Shown here: piece by piece, positions 24,210 to 36,030 of the stretch
How positions within the stretch are numbered: position 1 is the stretch's first letter
How the letters are laid out: each line of letters starts with the position of its first letter
Assembly: GCA_903813345.2 (NCBI GenBank)
Contig: CAIIXF020000002.1
Span: 33,372,109 to 33,436,108, forward strand
DNA: 64,000 bases
Direction of reading: 5' to 3'
Source: Owenia fusiformis
Taxonomy: Eukaryota > Annelida > Polychaeta > Sabellida > Oweniidae
The notes under the pieces: model-generated
Seen by the model: the letters and a program-made list of their open reading frames with translations, nothing else
Told to the model about the DNA's origin: nothing
Databases searched by the model: none
Program-made: the position numbers and the translations under genes

Positions 24210-25278
24210 TTACAATGAGGAAATCTCAGATTCCTTAACCCATGAATCAAACTTTTTGGGCCAATATTGCCAACGCACTAGATGCTCTTTTTGACCTCGT
24301 CTGATTCGTGTTTTTAGGATCTTCTCCACCTTCCAAATATCATCTTCATTAGCTTGTACCCTCTGAAGCTCTGATTGATAAAACATACCTTTTATATCAT
24401 CATCTTGAAAATCTTTCAAACGGTATAAAGGCAACCCCTGTCTGCTCCCCAGTCCAATGCTGGTCATATTCTCTACTAAAAATATGTTTCGACTGGGTAA
24501 TTCTAACCAGAGCTCCAATAGGAAATTTAAATAACTTTAGATTTGGTTTTGACAACAGTTGATGTAGGATAATACATATGCCACCAAATAGCCAATTCTT
24601 TATCTTTGGATACATTTTTAGGAGCCATTTTTATTCCCCTATGCCAAGTAGCGTTATAACTTTTAACAAAGTTTTGTAAATTGTCTACAAATCTATAGTT
24701 CTGTTTGTATGTGATATATCTCATGAGTTTAGTCTTTAATGTCTTCATAAGTCTCTCTGCATAGTTGGCCTTTGGAGTATTACTCGTAACAAAATGGCGG
24801 ACTCCCCATCTGCCCAACAATGTTTGTACAGTCCTGGCACGAAATTCTTGGCCAGCGTCGCTCCGTATTACATCTGGTTGGCGTCCCTTCTTGAAGATAT
24901 CATCAAATGCATCAGCCACAGCTTTTCCAGTTTTAATGTGTAAAGGTCTGATCGAGGCATATCATGACATGATGTCAATGACAACTAAAATGAAACGTAT
25001 CCCATCATTCTGTGCTGACATATTAGAGACATCCATGAGATCAGCATCCCATTGTTCATCAATATGTGAAACATATACTTTATTTCGAGTAAAACGCTTC
25101 TTGTAAGGTCGCTCAAGCTGTAAGATTCTTGATTATCGAGCCATTTCTTAATTTGATAGCGGGAAAGTTTATATTTTCCATCTTTTAGTACAGTTCTGTA
25201 TAGCTTATCGGGTCCAGCAAATGCTCCAGAATGTTGACTATCAAAGTATAGTTTCTTCAAATAGTCCTGATATGACAT
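24210..25278 (-). pseudogene. Polinton-type integrase with chromodomain, decayed
   Basis: Relic of a retroviral-type (rve) integrase of the Polinton class in at least three minus-strand frames. 25,278 downward gives the N-terminal module (YLKKLYFDSQHSGAFAGPDK). 24,919-24,527 gives the catalytic core, with IRSDAGQEF (second Asp) and NYAERLMKTL (catalytic Glu). 24,518-24,210 gives the SH3-like region and the chromodomain (VEKILKTR...VRWQYWPKKFDSWV). The same layout occurs in the better preserved integrase at 42,340-43,502, to which it is clearly homologous (shared DDDIKG and WPKKF-SWV), but the two are quite diverged. Frameshifts and stops make it non-functional. Confidence 0.85.
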
Positions 25279-25336
25279 CTTGTATGGTCGCTTTCTGACT
25301 TACAATGGAGATCTCTCATGAATTCATGGATATTTA

Positions 25337-25720
25337 TCACTCATCCTCAGATTCACTAGCCTCGTTCTCAGATTCACTAGCCTCGTTCTCAGATTCACTA
25401 CCCTCATCCTCAGGTTCACTACCCTCATCCTCAGAATCATCCTCATCTGTATCATCTATGAATAGCTCATCAAATTTGTGTTTTTTTTCAAAAGTATTTT
25501 CTAATAGCGAGATCCCTAGACACGCCTCTGCTCATCATATTATTCACTGCATCCACAATATTTCTATGCAATGCATTATCCGCTACACCAAATAATAGTT
25601 CAACCAGCTGTTTATAGTTTTTCATAAATTTCTTCTTTGAAAGTAGTTTCTTCTTTGCCTTTTCTATGGCCTCTTGTCTGTTGTAACTCTTGTAACATAT
25701 CTTCTTTATTATAAGTCCAA
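25337..25720 (-). pseudogene. Small Polinton-associated protein with acidic tail, frameshifted
   Basis: Minus-strand frames upstream of the relic integrase. From about 25,690 a Lys-rich helical segment reads SYNRQEAIEKAKKKLLSKKK, then LVELLFGVADNALHRNIVDA and SRGVSRDLAIRKY. It shifts frame at a run of eight T on the plus strand (25,481-25,488). It then ends in a strongly acidic repeat (DEGSEPEDEGSESENEASES) with a stop at 25,337. No ATG opens the main frame. Function not recognised; the position suggests an early gene of the same element. Confidence 0.5.
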
Positions 25721-25822
25721 CTAAACTATCTATTTACAAGCTGTACATTACTGAGCTACTGTACTGACTGTAAAGACCCAATCGTAACTCCGGATCGTAA
25801 CTGCCAGGGTGAGGTTTTGAAG

Positions 25823-25902
25823 CCTCTTATATAGCACTACTATTGGCATGTTGCCAAACCACAATTGGCAACCTGCCAATGACCAGTTTGGCAAAGTGCC
25901 AA
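25823..25902 (-). promoter_or_regulatory. TATA box with three perfect NFI-type palindromes
   Basis: Three exact TTGGC-N5-GCCAA sites at 25,843-25,857, 25,865-25,879 and 25,888-25,902, spaced 22 and 23 bp apart. On the minus strand they lie immediately upstream of CTATATAAGAGG (25,823-25,834). The arrangement points at the relic gene starting near 25,700. TTGGCN5GCCAA is the established nuclear factor I consensus, used in animal promoters and in adenovirus replication origins. Confidence 0.75.
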
Positions 25903-26452
25903 TGAAACTTAATGACCAAATTATTCTAAGTTCTTACTGAAATGTCACTGAAAATGCTTAAGTCCAACTTTATAAATGATTAAAATTGCCTAAGTCATGA
26001 ACCACTGTTATTGCAAGAGTCCAGCCCCTTTGGTTGGATGTAAAATGTTAAAGTATTGAGATACAGGCTCGTGAAAATCCAGCTAGTCTGGTTATGAGAA
26101 ATGACTAAGTGTTGCCTATATGATGAGTGAAAAGAACAGAGTTGTGGCTTTTGGCTTCAATGATTTTGTTAAGTCTTGATGCACAGCTATGCTGCCATCT
26201 TTATACAAGAATTGAAACCTAGCATGACTTAGAAAAACCCAACAATATATTACTTGTACTAGCAGCCTCTCCTCAATCATCTCTGTCAGCTTAAAATACA
26301 AGGCACTTGATATACACTTAAATATATAATGTCTCTCCATACTATATCTTAAATAAGAAAATATAAATGTTAAGTTACTCACTATAAAATAACTGTTTTT
26401 CTGTATTGTTTAATTTTATTGTGTCTAAACTGTAAGATCATTCCACTTACAG

Positions 26453-29400
26453 ATGAAGAACTTGCCAGGAGTCTCCAGGAAAAGGAGGACTTCGAGTTGA
26501 TGAAAACCGAACAGCTTCAAGCCAATTTCACCCCTGGCCGGCCCATGGTTTCCACTGTCCAATCAGTGATTGCTACAAATTCACCCCTGAATACTGCTGG
26601 GAATGAAGCTGTTAGTTTGAGGGATATTATGAATGAAGAGATGGCTGTCCAAATGAGCAGAAATGAAATGGTGAGGTGTTAAAGCTAATATTCTTTAAAA
26701 ATGTTCATCAAGTATCTAGAGATTTAGTATCCTGTATGATTTATAGCACATATGTATATTACACGAGAAGAAATTAGATGGTTAGATGAGAACAAAGTAA
26801 CTTAAGTAAGAGTGTTAAGAATGAGCAAAAATCAAAAAGCTTGGTGTTATGGCTAATATACAAGATGATCATCTGTTATCTCGAAATTTTGTATCAAGAA
26901 GATTTTTAGCTTTTTTACCGAAATGAGATTCGCATTAGGTATTTTTATGAAATAAAATAGAATTCATCAGGGGTTAATATATGATATATTTAACAGTTGC
27001 TATCTTTATAAAATATGACGTTGATTTTTCAGAAGTCTACCCCAAGTCCTTTTGGGGCTGAAGGAAACATTGCTACCAAGTTGAAGAGGCAACAACTTCT
27101 AGCAATGTTTCCAACATTAGATGCATCATTACTTAATGGACTATTCGAAGCTAATGGGTAAGTTATATATATTTTAGCAAGTTTTTTCCAAAGATCTGAT
27201 TTTGCCTTTATCCTCCTACAACTACTAGTATTATTGATACATGTTATTGTAGTTATTCTCTGGATGCAACTATAAAGGCATTGTATGACTCTAATGACCA
27301 AACTGGACCTGCTACAACTGTGATGACAGATCATGCGTATGAGCAACAAATGGTCAAACAGGCAAAGATTGAAAGTCTCTCGGAGGTATAGGTTTTCTAA
27401 ATAGTTGATTTAAAATTGTCTTGAAAATAACATTGGATGAAAGAACGGAAATCTGCTAAATTCTAAAAAATAAATACAATACTAAAACATGAAACCAGAT
27501 GAAGGCAACAACATTGAATGACCCAAAAAATTATTAGTATCTAAAATACAATAAATTGTATTATCTTGATAATTTATATCTTTACATTTTTCAGTATCAA
27601 CTTAACAATATTGAAGCGGACACGGCTTACCAATCTATAGAGAACCCAGAGTATTTTGATTACAGAGGAGAGGCAGTTATGCACTATAGAAGGAGAGCTG
27701 AGTGTTTTGAGAAGGCAAAAGAGGCATATAAGAGAGGAATGAGACAAGTAGCATCGTATTACAGTCAGCAGGTATATTCCTAACAACTCCTGTGATGTAT
27801 TGCTGAATGGCATTAATATTCAAATGAAAGTTTTTCAACTGAGTGTTGCAAAAACACTTTTATATTATATGTCTTTGTCATTAGATATAAAATACCACAA
27901 TGAGAGGGTGCACTGTTCTATTTGTTTTGTTACATCAATTAAATGAAACAGTAAAATGTGCTATTTTAATGATGTTCTTCATTTATCAATTAGGGCCACC
28001 TCCATACAGAGAAACTAAAAGAGGCCAATAGGAGAGCTTCAGAGAGAATTGTAGAGGAAAGGTATGAACTTATTTGTTGTTTCTTAGTTGAGATACCATA
28101 CTGTTATATTAAGTCTTATATTACGTTTTATTGCCAGATATTGTCTATATAATCTTACATCAAATGTATTAGTCTGTTTATCATTTCCTTTTAAAACTCT
28201 TTGGTGTCCGCGTGTATTTAAACATTGTACAACCCTCTTTAATGATTTCAGAAATGTGGAGCAGGATGAGAATACATTAGATTTGCATGGCCTACATGTT
28301 GATGAGGCCTTAGATTGTCTGAAGAATACAATAATACAGAGAGAGCATGGTGAATATAGATTTTCATTTTAATAAATTCGATTTGCATGGCCTACATGTT
28401 GATTAGGCCTTAGACTTTGAAGAACAATAATACAAAGAGAACATGGTGATTATAGATTTTCATTTTAATACATTAGCCTTGCGTAATAGATTTTCATTTT
28501 AATACATTAGACTTGCATGGCCTACATGTTGATTAGGCCTTAGACTCTGAAGAACAATAATACTGAGAGAACATGACGATAATAGATTTTCATTTCAAGA
28601 CATTAGACTTGCATGGCCTACATGTTGATGAGGCCTTAGACTGTCTGAAGAACACAATAATACAGAGAGAGTATGGTGAATATAGATTTTCATTTTAATA
28701 CATTAGACTTGCATGGCCTACATGTTAACGAGGTCTTAGACTGTCTGAAGAATACAATAATACAGAGAGAACATGGTGAATATAGATTTTCATTTTAATA
28801 CATTAGACTTGCATGGCCTACATGTTGATGAGGTCTTAGACTCTGAAGAACAATAATACAGAGAGAATGTTGTGATAATAGATTTTCATTTTCATACATT
28901 AGACTTACATGTTGATGAGGCCTTAGACTGTCTGAAGAATACAATAATACAGAGAGTACATGGTGATAATAGATTTTCATTTCAAGACATTAGACTTGCA
29001 TGGCCTACATGTTGATTAGGCCTTAGACTGTCTGAAGAATACAATAATACAGAGAGAACATGGTGAATATAGATTTTCATTTTAATACATTAGACTTGCA
29101 TGGCCTACATGTTGATGAGGCCTTAGACTGTCTGAAGAATACAGTAATACAGAGAGAACATGGTGAACATAGATTTTCATTTTAATTCATTAGCCTTGCG
29201 TAATAGATTTTCATTTTAATACATTAGACTTGCATGGCCTACATGTTGATTAGGCCTTAGACTCTGAAGAACAATAATACTGAGAGAACATGGTGATAAT
29301 AGATTTTCATTTCAAGACATTAGACTTGCATGGCCTACATGTTGATGAGGCCTTAGACTCTGAAAAACACATTAAAGAGAGAATCAGATATGGCGAGCAG

Positions 29401-32156
29401 GCTAAACAAAAAGTTGTTTCAATTTTAGAATATTTTTGGCTCATGTCATTCCTTGTCATGACTTTTTTCTAAAAATCACAACAGTGCATACTTTATTCCA
29501 GGAAAACTAAAGATTTTTACAAAAATGTATTATTTTTCTATAAGAATGGTTACCATTCTTATTATTTGGGAGAATTTAAACATTTTTCACTCATTTTTGC
29601 ACTTTGAATCATTAATAACTTCACCAATTTATAATATATTGTGAATCTTTTGGGAGATATTGTATTTGATATTGTAAGGAATAGATTGGCAGGTCAATCA
29701 TACATGTTGGTTGTAATTTTGTCACCACCTATACATCAGATTCTGCCTTTAAGAGAGAACATGGTGAATATAGATTTTCATTTTAATTCAGCTCAGTAGT
29801 CTGGGATTTATTCATTCATTTCAACATTTTCAATTCATCATTCCACAACTGGTGTAATTCTTCAAGAAAGGTGTATTACTTTTTATCGTACCTAATAAAG
29901 GTACGATATTGTTTGCAGTTTGATGTTCTGCTGAGAAATCTTATAGGCTGCAACATCTAATATATCATTATTTCAAGGGTTTTTGCTTCTTTAATATCAC
30001 ATAGTCTGATTAACTTAATACATGTGGATAGCATTTTCTTAGAGAATAAATCTAAAAGATTCACCTGTCTTCCTGATCAGAAAATACTCACAATCCATGA
30101 TATTAAATTATTGTCTGAAATTGTTGTTACCTATTCTATGTGACTCTTTTTCAGTGATGAGTTTTGAAAATTAAAAACTACATTTTTGGGTTAATATTTA
30201 AGCAGTCATTTTTGATTTTCTGTATCTAAATTCATTCTCTTTGCATTTAAAGGACAACTGTAAGATTAATTTGTTAAAAATGCCCAGACATGGTTTTTAT
30301 GAAAACATATTGTACATAATCTCTATTGTGTCTTGTCCATTCGCATAAATGGCTAAGTCAGTGTGTCAAATATGTATTTTAAGAACTGAGAGACTATCCC
30401 AACAAGAGGATGATTCACTTGAATGTAATAACTGGAAGAGGATTGCACTCTAGAGGCGGCCAAGCTAAGATTAGACCAGCTGTCTGTGACTATCTGAGAC
30501 GTAATAATTACAAGTAGGTGGTTTTTATTTGGATTTCAACCTACTGTACTTCTGGTATTTTTTGCGTACTGTTAGTTTTTGCACAATTTGCGATGGTGGA
30601 AAATTGCAAGAAATAATTGTCGTGAAGTTTGCCAATTAGATCTGTGGAGATTTGTAAAATTTGTAATATCCTGTAACTCTGATACATTGCATTGTGGGTC
30701 AAACATTTGCCAAGTGTTATCGGGTGATAAATGGGATATAACATTGGCTATAGGTATGATTACTGTACATTATTGAATCATTATTTGTTGCATGAGGAGA
30801 TATTACTTCATGGCTGAAATTGTTCATGATAACCTATGTGACCCTTTTTCAGTGATAAGTTTTGAAAATTAAAAACTACATTTTTTGGTTAATATTAATT
30901 TACATTTTCTATGCATTTAAAGGACAACTGCAATTGTGATTTTTCAAAAGTTGCAAAAGGATGAGTCTGGGAATGAGTCTGGGTATCGACTTAGAAAATA
31001 TTGAAAATTGTGATGTCTGAAAAACCAACTCAATCACACATATTATTAAACTTCAATATCTTATCCTTCTTCTGAGATTACAAAAATATCAATTTGTATC
31101 ACAATTGATGAAGAATATTGGCATCAAAGACAATGCATATCACTTTGTCAGAATTGAAAAAAAATTAATGGGAAATATTAAATGAATTATTTATTCAAAA
31201 AGCTTTTTTCTTTGTATAGACATTGAATAGTATTTCTGGATGAGTGAATTGGTGTTTATCTGGGTAATCAAGGGATTATAGTCACTCAAAGTTACTGAGC
31301 ATCCAGTTTTGAGACTTCAATTGTGTTGATGAAGTTACACATATTTCAGTCAAATTCATGCTGAGCACAACATTTTGGTTTCAATTTTATAATCTCTATA
31401 CATGACCCTGGTGATGAACAGTCAGAATCAGGCAAAAAACCTAAACCGGAAAACTGTGCTCATTGTGAAAACTAAAAGTGAAGCAACTTTTTTCTGATAT
31501 TTCTTACATCAAATGGCAGCCATCTTGTTTTCCCCCCTTCAAATTAACTGGCGGGAAATTCAAAAATTTGAAAAAAAATTAATCCTTAAATACATTTCAA
31601 AAATATGATTTTCTTTTTAATTCTTCATAAGTTATTTCTTCTTTGTATGTCATACATGTTGCCATTGGTGATTTTTCTTTGATAATGACTATTTTTTGTT
31701 GTTGTTAAGATACTTATTCTGACTCTCAGCAGGGGGTTCATTATGCATCAAAACTCGTGAAAAAGTAAATATACTTATCAAATATAACTAGGACAGTAAT
31801 AAAAACCATATTTCACATACATTTGACTGAGGGACCAAAAGGGCATATATCCGGACACATCCTTTAATAGTGATGAAAAATACCAGAAGTACAGTGTTTT
31901 GAAAATTATATAAATGAAGTCTAATAGACACCAATATGTCCACCAATATATTAAAGGCTTGTCAGATGAACCTTTTTTTGTATTTTCATAACACTTTGTC
32001 AAAGTGTTTCGTAGTCATCATTTTGAGCTGATGGGGAAAAGTGTATTTACCACTTTGTGTCTGTAAGTTCTCATGTTAACTGTCTTTTTCAGATATACCG
32101 AACCCAATGCTGGAATTGTGAAACTACTGATGAAGCACAGGGATCCAAATAGTTAA
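26453..32156 (+). CDS. N4BP2: N4BP2-like protein, C-terminal exons (CUE, DUF1771, Smr)
   Basis: Eight exons read with consensus splice sites and consistent phases: 26453-26670, 27033-27157, 27253-27385, 27595-27771, 27994-28061, 28252-28349, 30384-30513 and 32093-32156 (stop TAA). Upstream exons are outside the recognisable region. Exons 2-3 encode a CUE-like ubiquitin-binding motif (LLAMFPTLDASLLNGLFEAN). Exons 4-5 encode the DUF1771 helix pair (RRRAECFEKAKEAYKRGMRQ). Exons 6-8 encode the Smr nuclease-like domain (LDLHGLHVDEA; TGRGLHSRGGQAKIRP). This order is that of NEDD4-binding protein 2, whose Smr domain nicks DNA in vitro and binds or cuts RNA in relatives. The intron between the two Smr halves holds a tandem array derived from exon 6. 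The polyadenylation signal is near 32,370. Confidence 0.85.
28381..29420 (+). repeat. Tandem array of ~10 duplicated Smr exons inside the intron
   Basis: Copies of exon 6 of the N4BP2-like gene plus about 25 bp of its downstream intron. Unit starts (ACTTGCATGG or ATTTGCATGG) are at 28381, 28511, 28607, 28707, 28807, 28903, 28994, 29094, 29228 and 29324. The period is 91-100 bp, except two units of 130-134 that carry an extra CCTTGCGTAATAG segment. Each copy keeps a possible acceptor (TTTCATTTTAATACATTAG) and most keep a donor (CATGGTGAAT). The unit is phase 1 at both ends, so insertion would preserve frame. Copies at 28607, 28707, 28903 and 29094 are open; others contain GATTAG stops or small deletions. 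A fragment of the unit's end recurs near 29,755. Confidence 0.9.
30957..31870. repeat. Left arm of a 0.9-kb inverted repeat
   Basis: Near-identical reverse complement of 34,045-34,990. It lies in the last intron of the N4BP2-like gene. It includes GGGACCAAAAGGGCATATAT near the inner end and GAATGAGTCTGGGTATCGAC near the outer end. Confidence 0.8.
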
Positions 32157-32369
32157 CTTGACAAGATGGAAAAGATGCTCTAGTATAATCCATGATTTTT
32201 AGAATGACTTTCATTAAGTGCAATACATTTGCAATTTTTTATTAAGTGACATACTCAGTGTCACAAGGTACGGGTTGAATTTAATATCATCATGTAATGT
32301 ATATTTTTTAAATGAAATACTACTATAAATTCTTATAGCAATAACTATTATATCATGAATTCATTCATC

Positions 32370-32375
32370 AATAAA
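32370..32375 (+). terminator. Polyadenylation signal of the N4BP2-like gene
   Basis: AATAAA about 215 bp after the stop codon at 32,156, in an otherwise open AT-rich 3' UTR. Confidence 0.6.
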
Positions 32376-32639
32376 CATGTATTTGATATGATGATGACCA
32401 AATATACATATACTGTATAAGTGGTAATTTTGCCTAATCATTTAATTTGCTCATTGCATAATTTCTACCAGGTTCACAAAATTAAATGTCGGAAATATTA
32501 TTTTCATAATGTTGTCCAAGGGGATCTGTGTTGTCATAAGGAAAATTTGAATTAGAAAAATGATAAAATGTGACCATTGGGCAAATTAACCGCTTGGATT
32601 AAATACCACTTATACAGTAATTCAATATATTGAAAAGCA

Positions 32640-33471
32640 TACTCCTGTGTTATACTTCACTTATATTATGTGGATGGTTCAAAATGGAATGAGCACATAA
32701 ATAAGGTTATACATAAAATATCTAAAATTATTGGTATTCTGGGAAAGATTAAATATAAATTGAATACAAAAACCATGATTACCATTTATAATTCACTTAT
32801 ATTATCACAATTGAACTATTGCAACATCATATGGGGTAATGCATGTAAAACCTTTTTGAATAAATTGCTTTTGTTACAAAAACGTGCAGTGAGAATAATC
32901 ACAAATTCTGACTTTTTAGCACATAGCCCACCTCTTTTTAAACAACTCAATTTTCTAGATATTTTTGACATACATAAGCTTGAAGTTGCAAAATTTCTTT
33001 ATCAATACACAACAAAACCCGATGGCTTTCCTTTTGACATATTTGAAAATTATTTTACTCCAAATTTGATATTTCATGAACATGAGACAAGATTTCAAAA
33101 TTGCCTTCACATGAAAAAATTTAGAACAATTATAGGTCAAAACTCAATAAAATATTCAGGTGCTCAGCTTTGGAATAATCTGCCAACTTCTTTGAAAACA
33201 TTACCTTCCATTAACTGTTTTAAAAAGAATTTTAAAATTCATATGACATCAACCTATTCTGAACTGAATTACTGACAAACATATATGTAGATTTTATATA
33301 TTGTTATCAATTTTATTCTCATTTAACTGAGTAAATATTTTTAAATTGTTCTTTTTTCTCATTTCCATTTGACTCAGGTTAATATTTAAATGTTTTCACG
33401 CTGATACACTTATTAAAAGTGTCAAGTGTTATTATGTATTTGATTTTAATTTTAGAGAATAAATATTTTTA

Positions 33472-33504
<33 letters not shown>

Positions 33505-33505
33505 G
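32640..33505 (+). mobile_element. 5'-truncated LINE (non-LTR retrotransposon) with poly(A) tail
   Basis: An open frame of about 200 residues (to 33,275) is the C-terminal end of a non-LTR reverse transcriptase. It has WNEHINKVIHKISKIIGIL, then LNYCNIIWGNA and LLLLQKRAVRII, then a SGAQLWNNLP segment, the usual order in CR1/L2/Jockey-like elements of aquatic animals. The catalytic FADD motif is missing because the 5' end is lost around 32,640-32,670. A 3' UTR, AATAAA and a run of about 29 A (33,475-33,503) end the copy. The intact frame suggests a recent insertion. Confidence 0.85.
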
Positions 33506-33556
33506 AGGATTAGAGCTAACCAAAATTTTCAAAAGGCTTTAGTTAAATTAAAATGT

Positions 33557-33719
33557 CTGGTGTAAAAGGGTAGGTGGTCCTATCAAATTATGGTCCTACT
33601 TTCCATCGATTTATATGGTGACCTAAATACAACTCTTTCCCTTATTATTGTATCCATAATGAGGGCCTTTAAGAAAGGGGACCATAATCCCCAGGGGACC
33701 ATAATTTCTTTTACACCGG
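33557..33719. mobile_element. Small MITE, copy 1 (GGTGTAAAAGGG ends)
   Basis: Begins CTGGTGTAAAAGGG and ends CTTTTACACCGG, so the ends are inverted repeats. The interior contains ACCATAATCCCC and its partner. A second copy with about 85-90 percent similarity is at 54,355-54,527. Confidence 0.75.
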
Positions 33720-34044
33720 TTTAGGAACTCCTATGTTTACTTTTGGTTTTTCACATGAATCTACTTATTGAGACTCATTTAACAAGTTCTAAGAAAATGA
33801 GGATTTCAACAAGAATGCATTGACGTAACGAGGAGATATACACCATTAACTAATGACTTAGCATAGGGATATCATTATGTATGTCACATGAGGAGAGATA
33901 CCACATTCTCAAGAACTCAAGTTTATTCAGTCTCAACAAGTAGATTTATGTGGGATGGTATTATACCTTTATACCAATGATTCTGGAAGAAGGATATATT
34001 GGCACAAAAGAAAATGTTTTTGCACTGTTTAGTGGGATATTTGA

Positions 34045-34990
34045 TGATTGAAAGGATGTGTCCGGGTATATGCCCTTTTGGTCCCTCAGTCAAATGTATG
34101 TTAAATATGTTTTTTATTACTGTCCTAGTTATATTTGATAAGTATATTTACTTTTTCACTAGTTTTGAGGCATAATTAACCCCCTGCTGAGAGTCAGAAT
34201 AAGTATCTTAACAAAAAGAAAATAGTCATTATCATAGAAAAAAAACATCAATGGCAACATATATGACTTGGAAAGAAGAAATAACTAAGACCCATGAAGA
34301 ATTTAAAAGAAAATCATATTTTTGAAATATATTTAAGGATTAAATTTTTTTTCAAATTTTTGAATTTCCTGCCAGTTTAATTTGAAGGGGGAAAAACAAG
34401 ATGGCTGCCATTTGATGTAAGAAATATCAGAAAAAAAGTTGCTTCACTTTTAGTTTTCACAATGAGCACAGTTTTACGGTTTAGGTTTTTTGACTGATTC
34501 TGACTCTTCATCACCAGGGTCATGTATAGAGATTATAAAATTGAAACCGGAATGTTGTGCTCAGCATGAATTTGACTGAAATATGTGTAACCTCACCAAC
34601 ACAATTGAAGTCTCAAAACTGGATGCTCAGTAACTTTGAGTGACTATAATCCCTTGATTACCCAGATAAACACCAATTCACTTATCCAGAAATGCCATTC
34701 AATGTCTATACAAAGAAAGTAAGCAATGTTTTGGAGGATATGTTTCAAACCTTTTGTATAAATAATTCATTTAATATTTGCCATTGATTTTTTTTTCAAT
34801 TCTGACGAAGTGATATGTACTGTCTTTGATGCCAATATTCTTCATTAATTGTGATACAAATTGATATTTTTGTACTCTCAGAAGAAGGATAAGATATTGA
34901 AGTTTAATAATATGTGTGATTGAGTTGCTTTTTCAGACATTACAATTTTCAATATTTTCTAAGTCGATACCCAGACTCATTCCCAGACTC
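34045..34990. repeat. Right arm of the 0.9-kb inverted repeat
   Basis: Inverse copy of 30,957-31,870. The 2.2-kb spacer contains the last N4BP2-like exon, its 3' UTR and the LINE fragment. A shorter inverted pair (AGAGCTAACCAAAATTT near 33,515 and its inverse near 35,160) brackets the right arm and may mark the ends of a separate ~1.65-kb element. Confidence 0.8.
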
Positions 34991-35180
34991 ATCCTTTCTA
35001 TTTTTATTTGAAAAATAGTGGGAAATTTGAGAAATGAAACGCTGACAATGTCTTTTTAAATATTTTTTTTCAAACTTTTTAAAATAAGTCATGACTAATA
35101 GTAAATGATTGATATAAACATATTTTCAAACTTTACATGGAGACTTTAAGGCCTTTTTGAAATTTTTGGTTAGCTCTAAA

Positions 35181-35912
35181 GGCCCTAAAGTACGAGAACA
35201 AACTTTGAATGGTAATGTGACTTTGTTACATGTTGTCCGGGAGAAAGGAACAATTTCATCATACCATTGTTATTTTTAGAGCTTGTTAATTAATAAACAG
35301 ATGACTACATAGCTATTAATTTACATTTTTCTATAAAGCGTGAGTTAGTTGAGCCTTTTAGCCATCTTTCTTTCTGGGTCATCAAGCCCACACTGCTATG
35401 TTTTAGGTACGATATTGTTGACCTCGTGCCTTGTTATTTTGATGTATCAAGAATGGATTTTTATAGAAAATTTTATTTTCGTTATTCAGCAAAAGTAACG
35501 TCACCTCAAAAGTGTGTGGGCCAAAAATGAAAAACTTGTATTTTTCCTTCTTCGATATGCAAGTTTTATTGAGTCATTCTACTGTTAGTATAAGTTTTTA
35601 ATATGTTTTAATTATATGTTAGTTATATAAATGCATCTCTCTTTTATTTAAGAGGTAAATAAATTATACATACATATTCAATTAGGAAACCAGATAAAAC
35701 AATTTTGTTACAGATAAAAACATTTGAACACAAACAAATATGGAGGCGTATGGGGTCGCTTTGGAGTGAAATTTGTATATTACTTTTTGTTGCAAGGTGA
35801 ATATTGATCAACAATTTAAACTAGGTTTGCAAACTATTGCAATTTGTCCTAAATTAGGCTGTTTTCACCATTTGACTGGCCTCTTATTAATATGGAATTT
35901 CCGATACACTCT
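35181..35912. other. No gene seen
   Basis: AT-rich spacer between the inverted repeats and the somatomedin-B gene; only short ORFs. Confidence 0.5.
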
Positions 35913-35913
35913 T

Positions 35914-36030
35914 CAGTCTAGCCTTGCCCAAATTGGTCTCTTTTACTTATCTTGATTTCTGTTAGTGTTATGACCGGCGGTAATAATTCAAGATCAGGAT
36001 AAGTAAAAGAAATACCGACTTGGGCAAGAC
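35914..36030. repeat. Hairpin with ~38-bp arms at the 3' end of the SMB gene
   Basis: CTTGCCCAAATTGGT...TTTTACTTATCTTGAT at 35,920-35,955 pairs with ATCAGGATAAGTAAAAGA...CTTGGGCAAG at 35,993-36,029. The last ~15 codons of the preceding gene lie in one arm. Confidence 0.8.
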
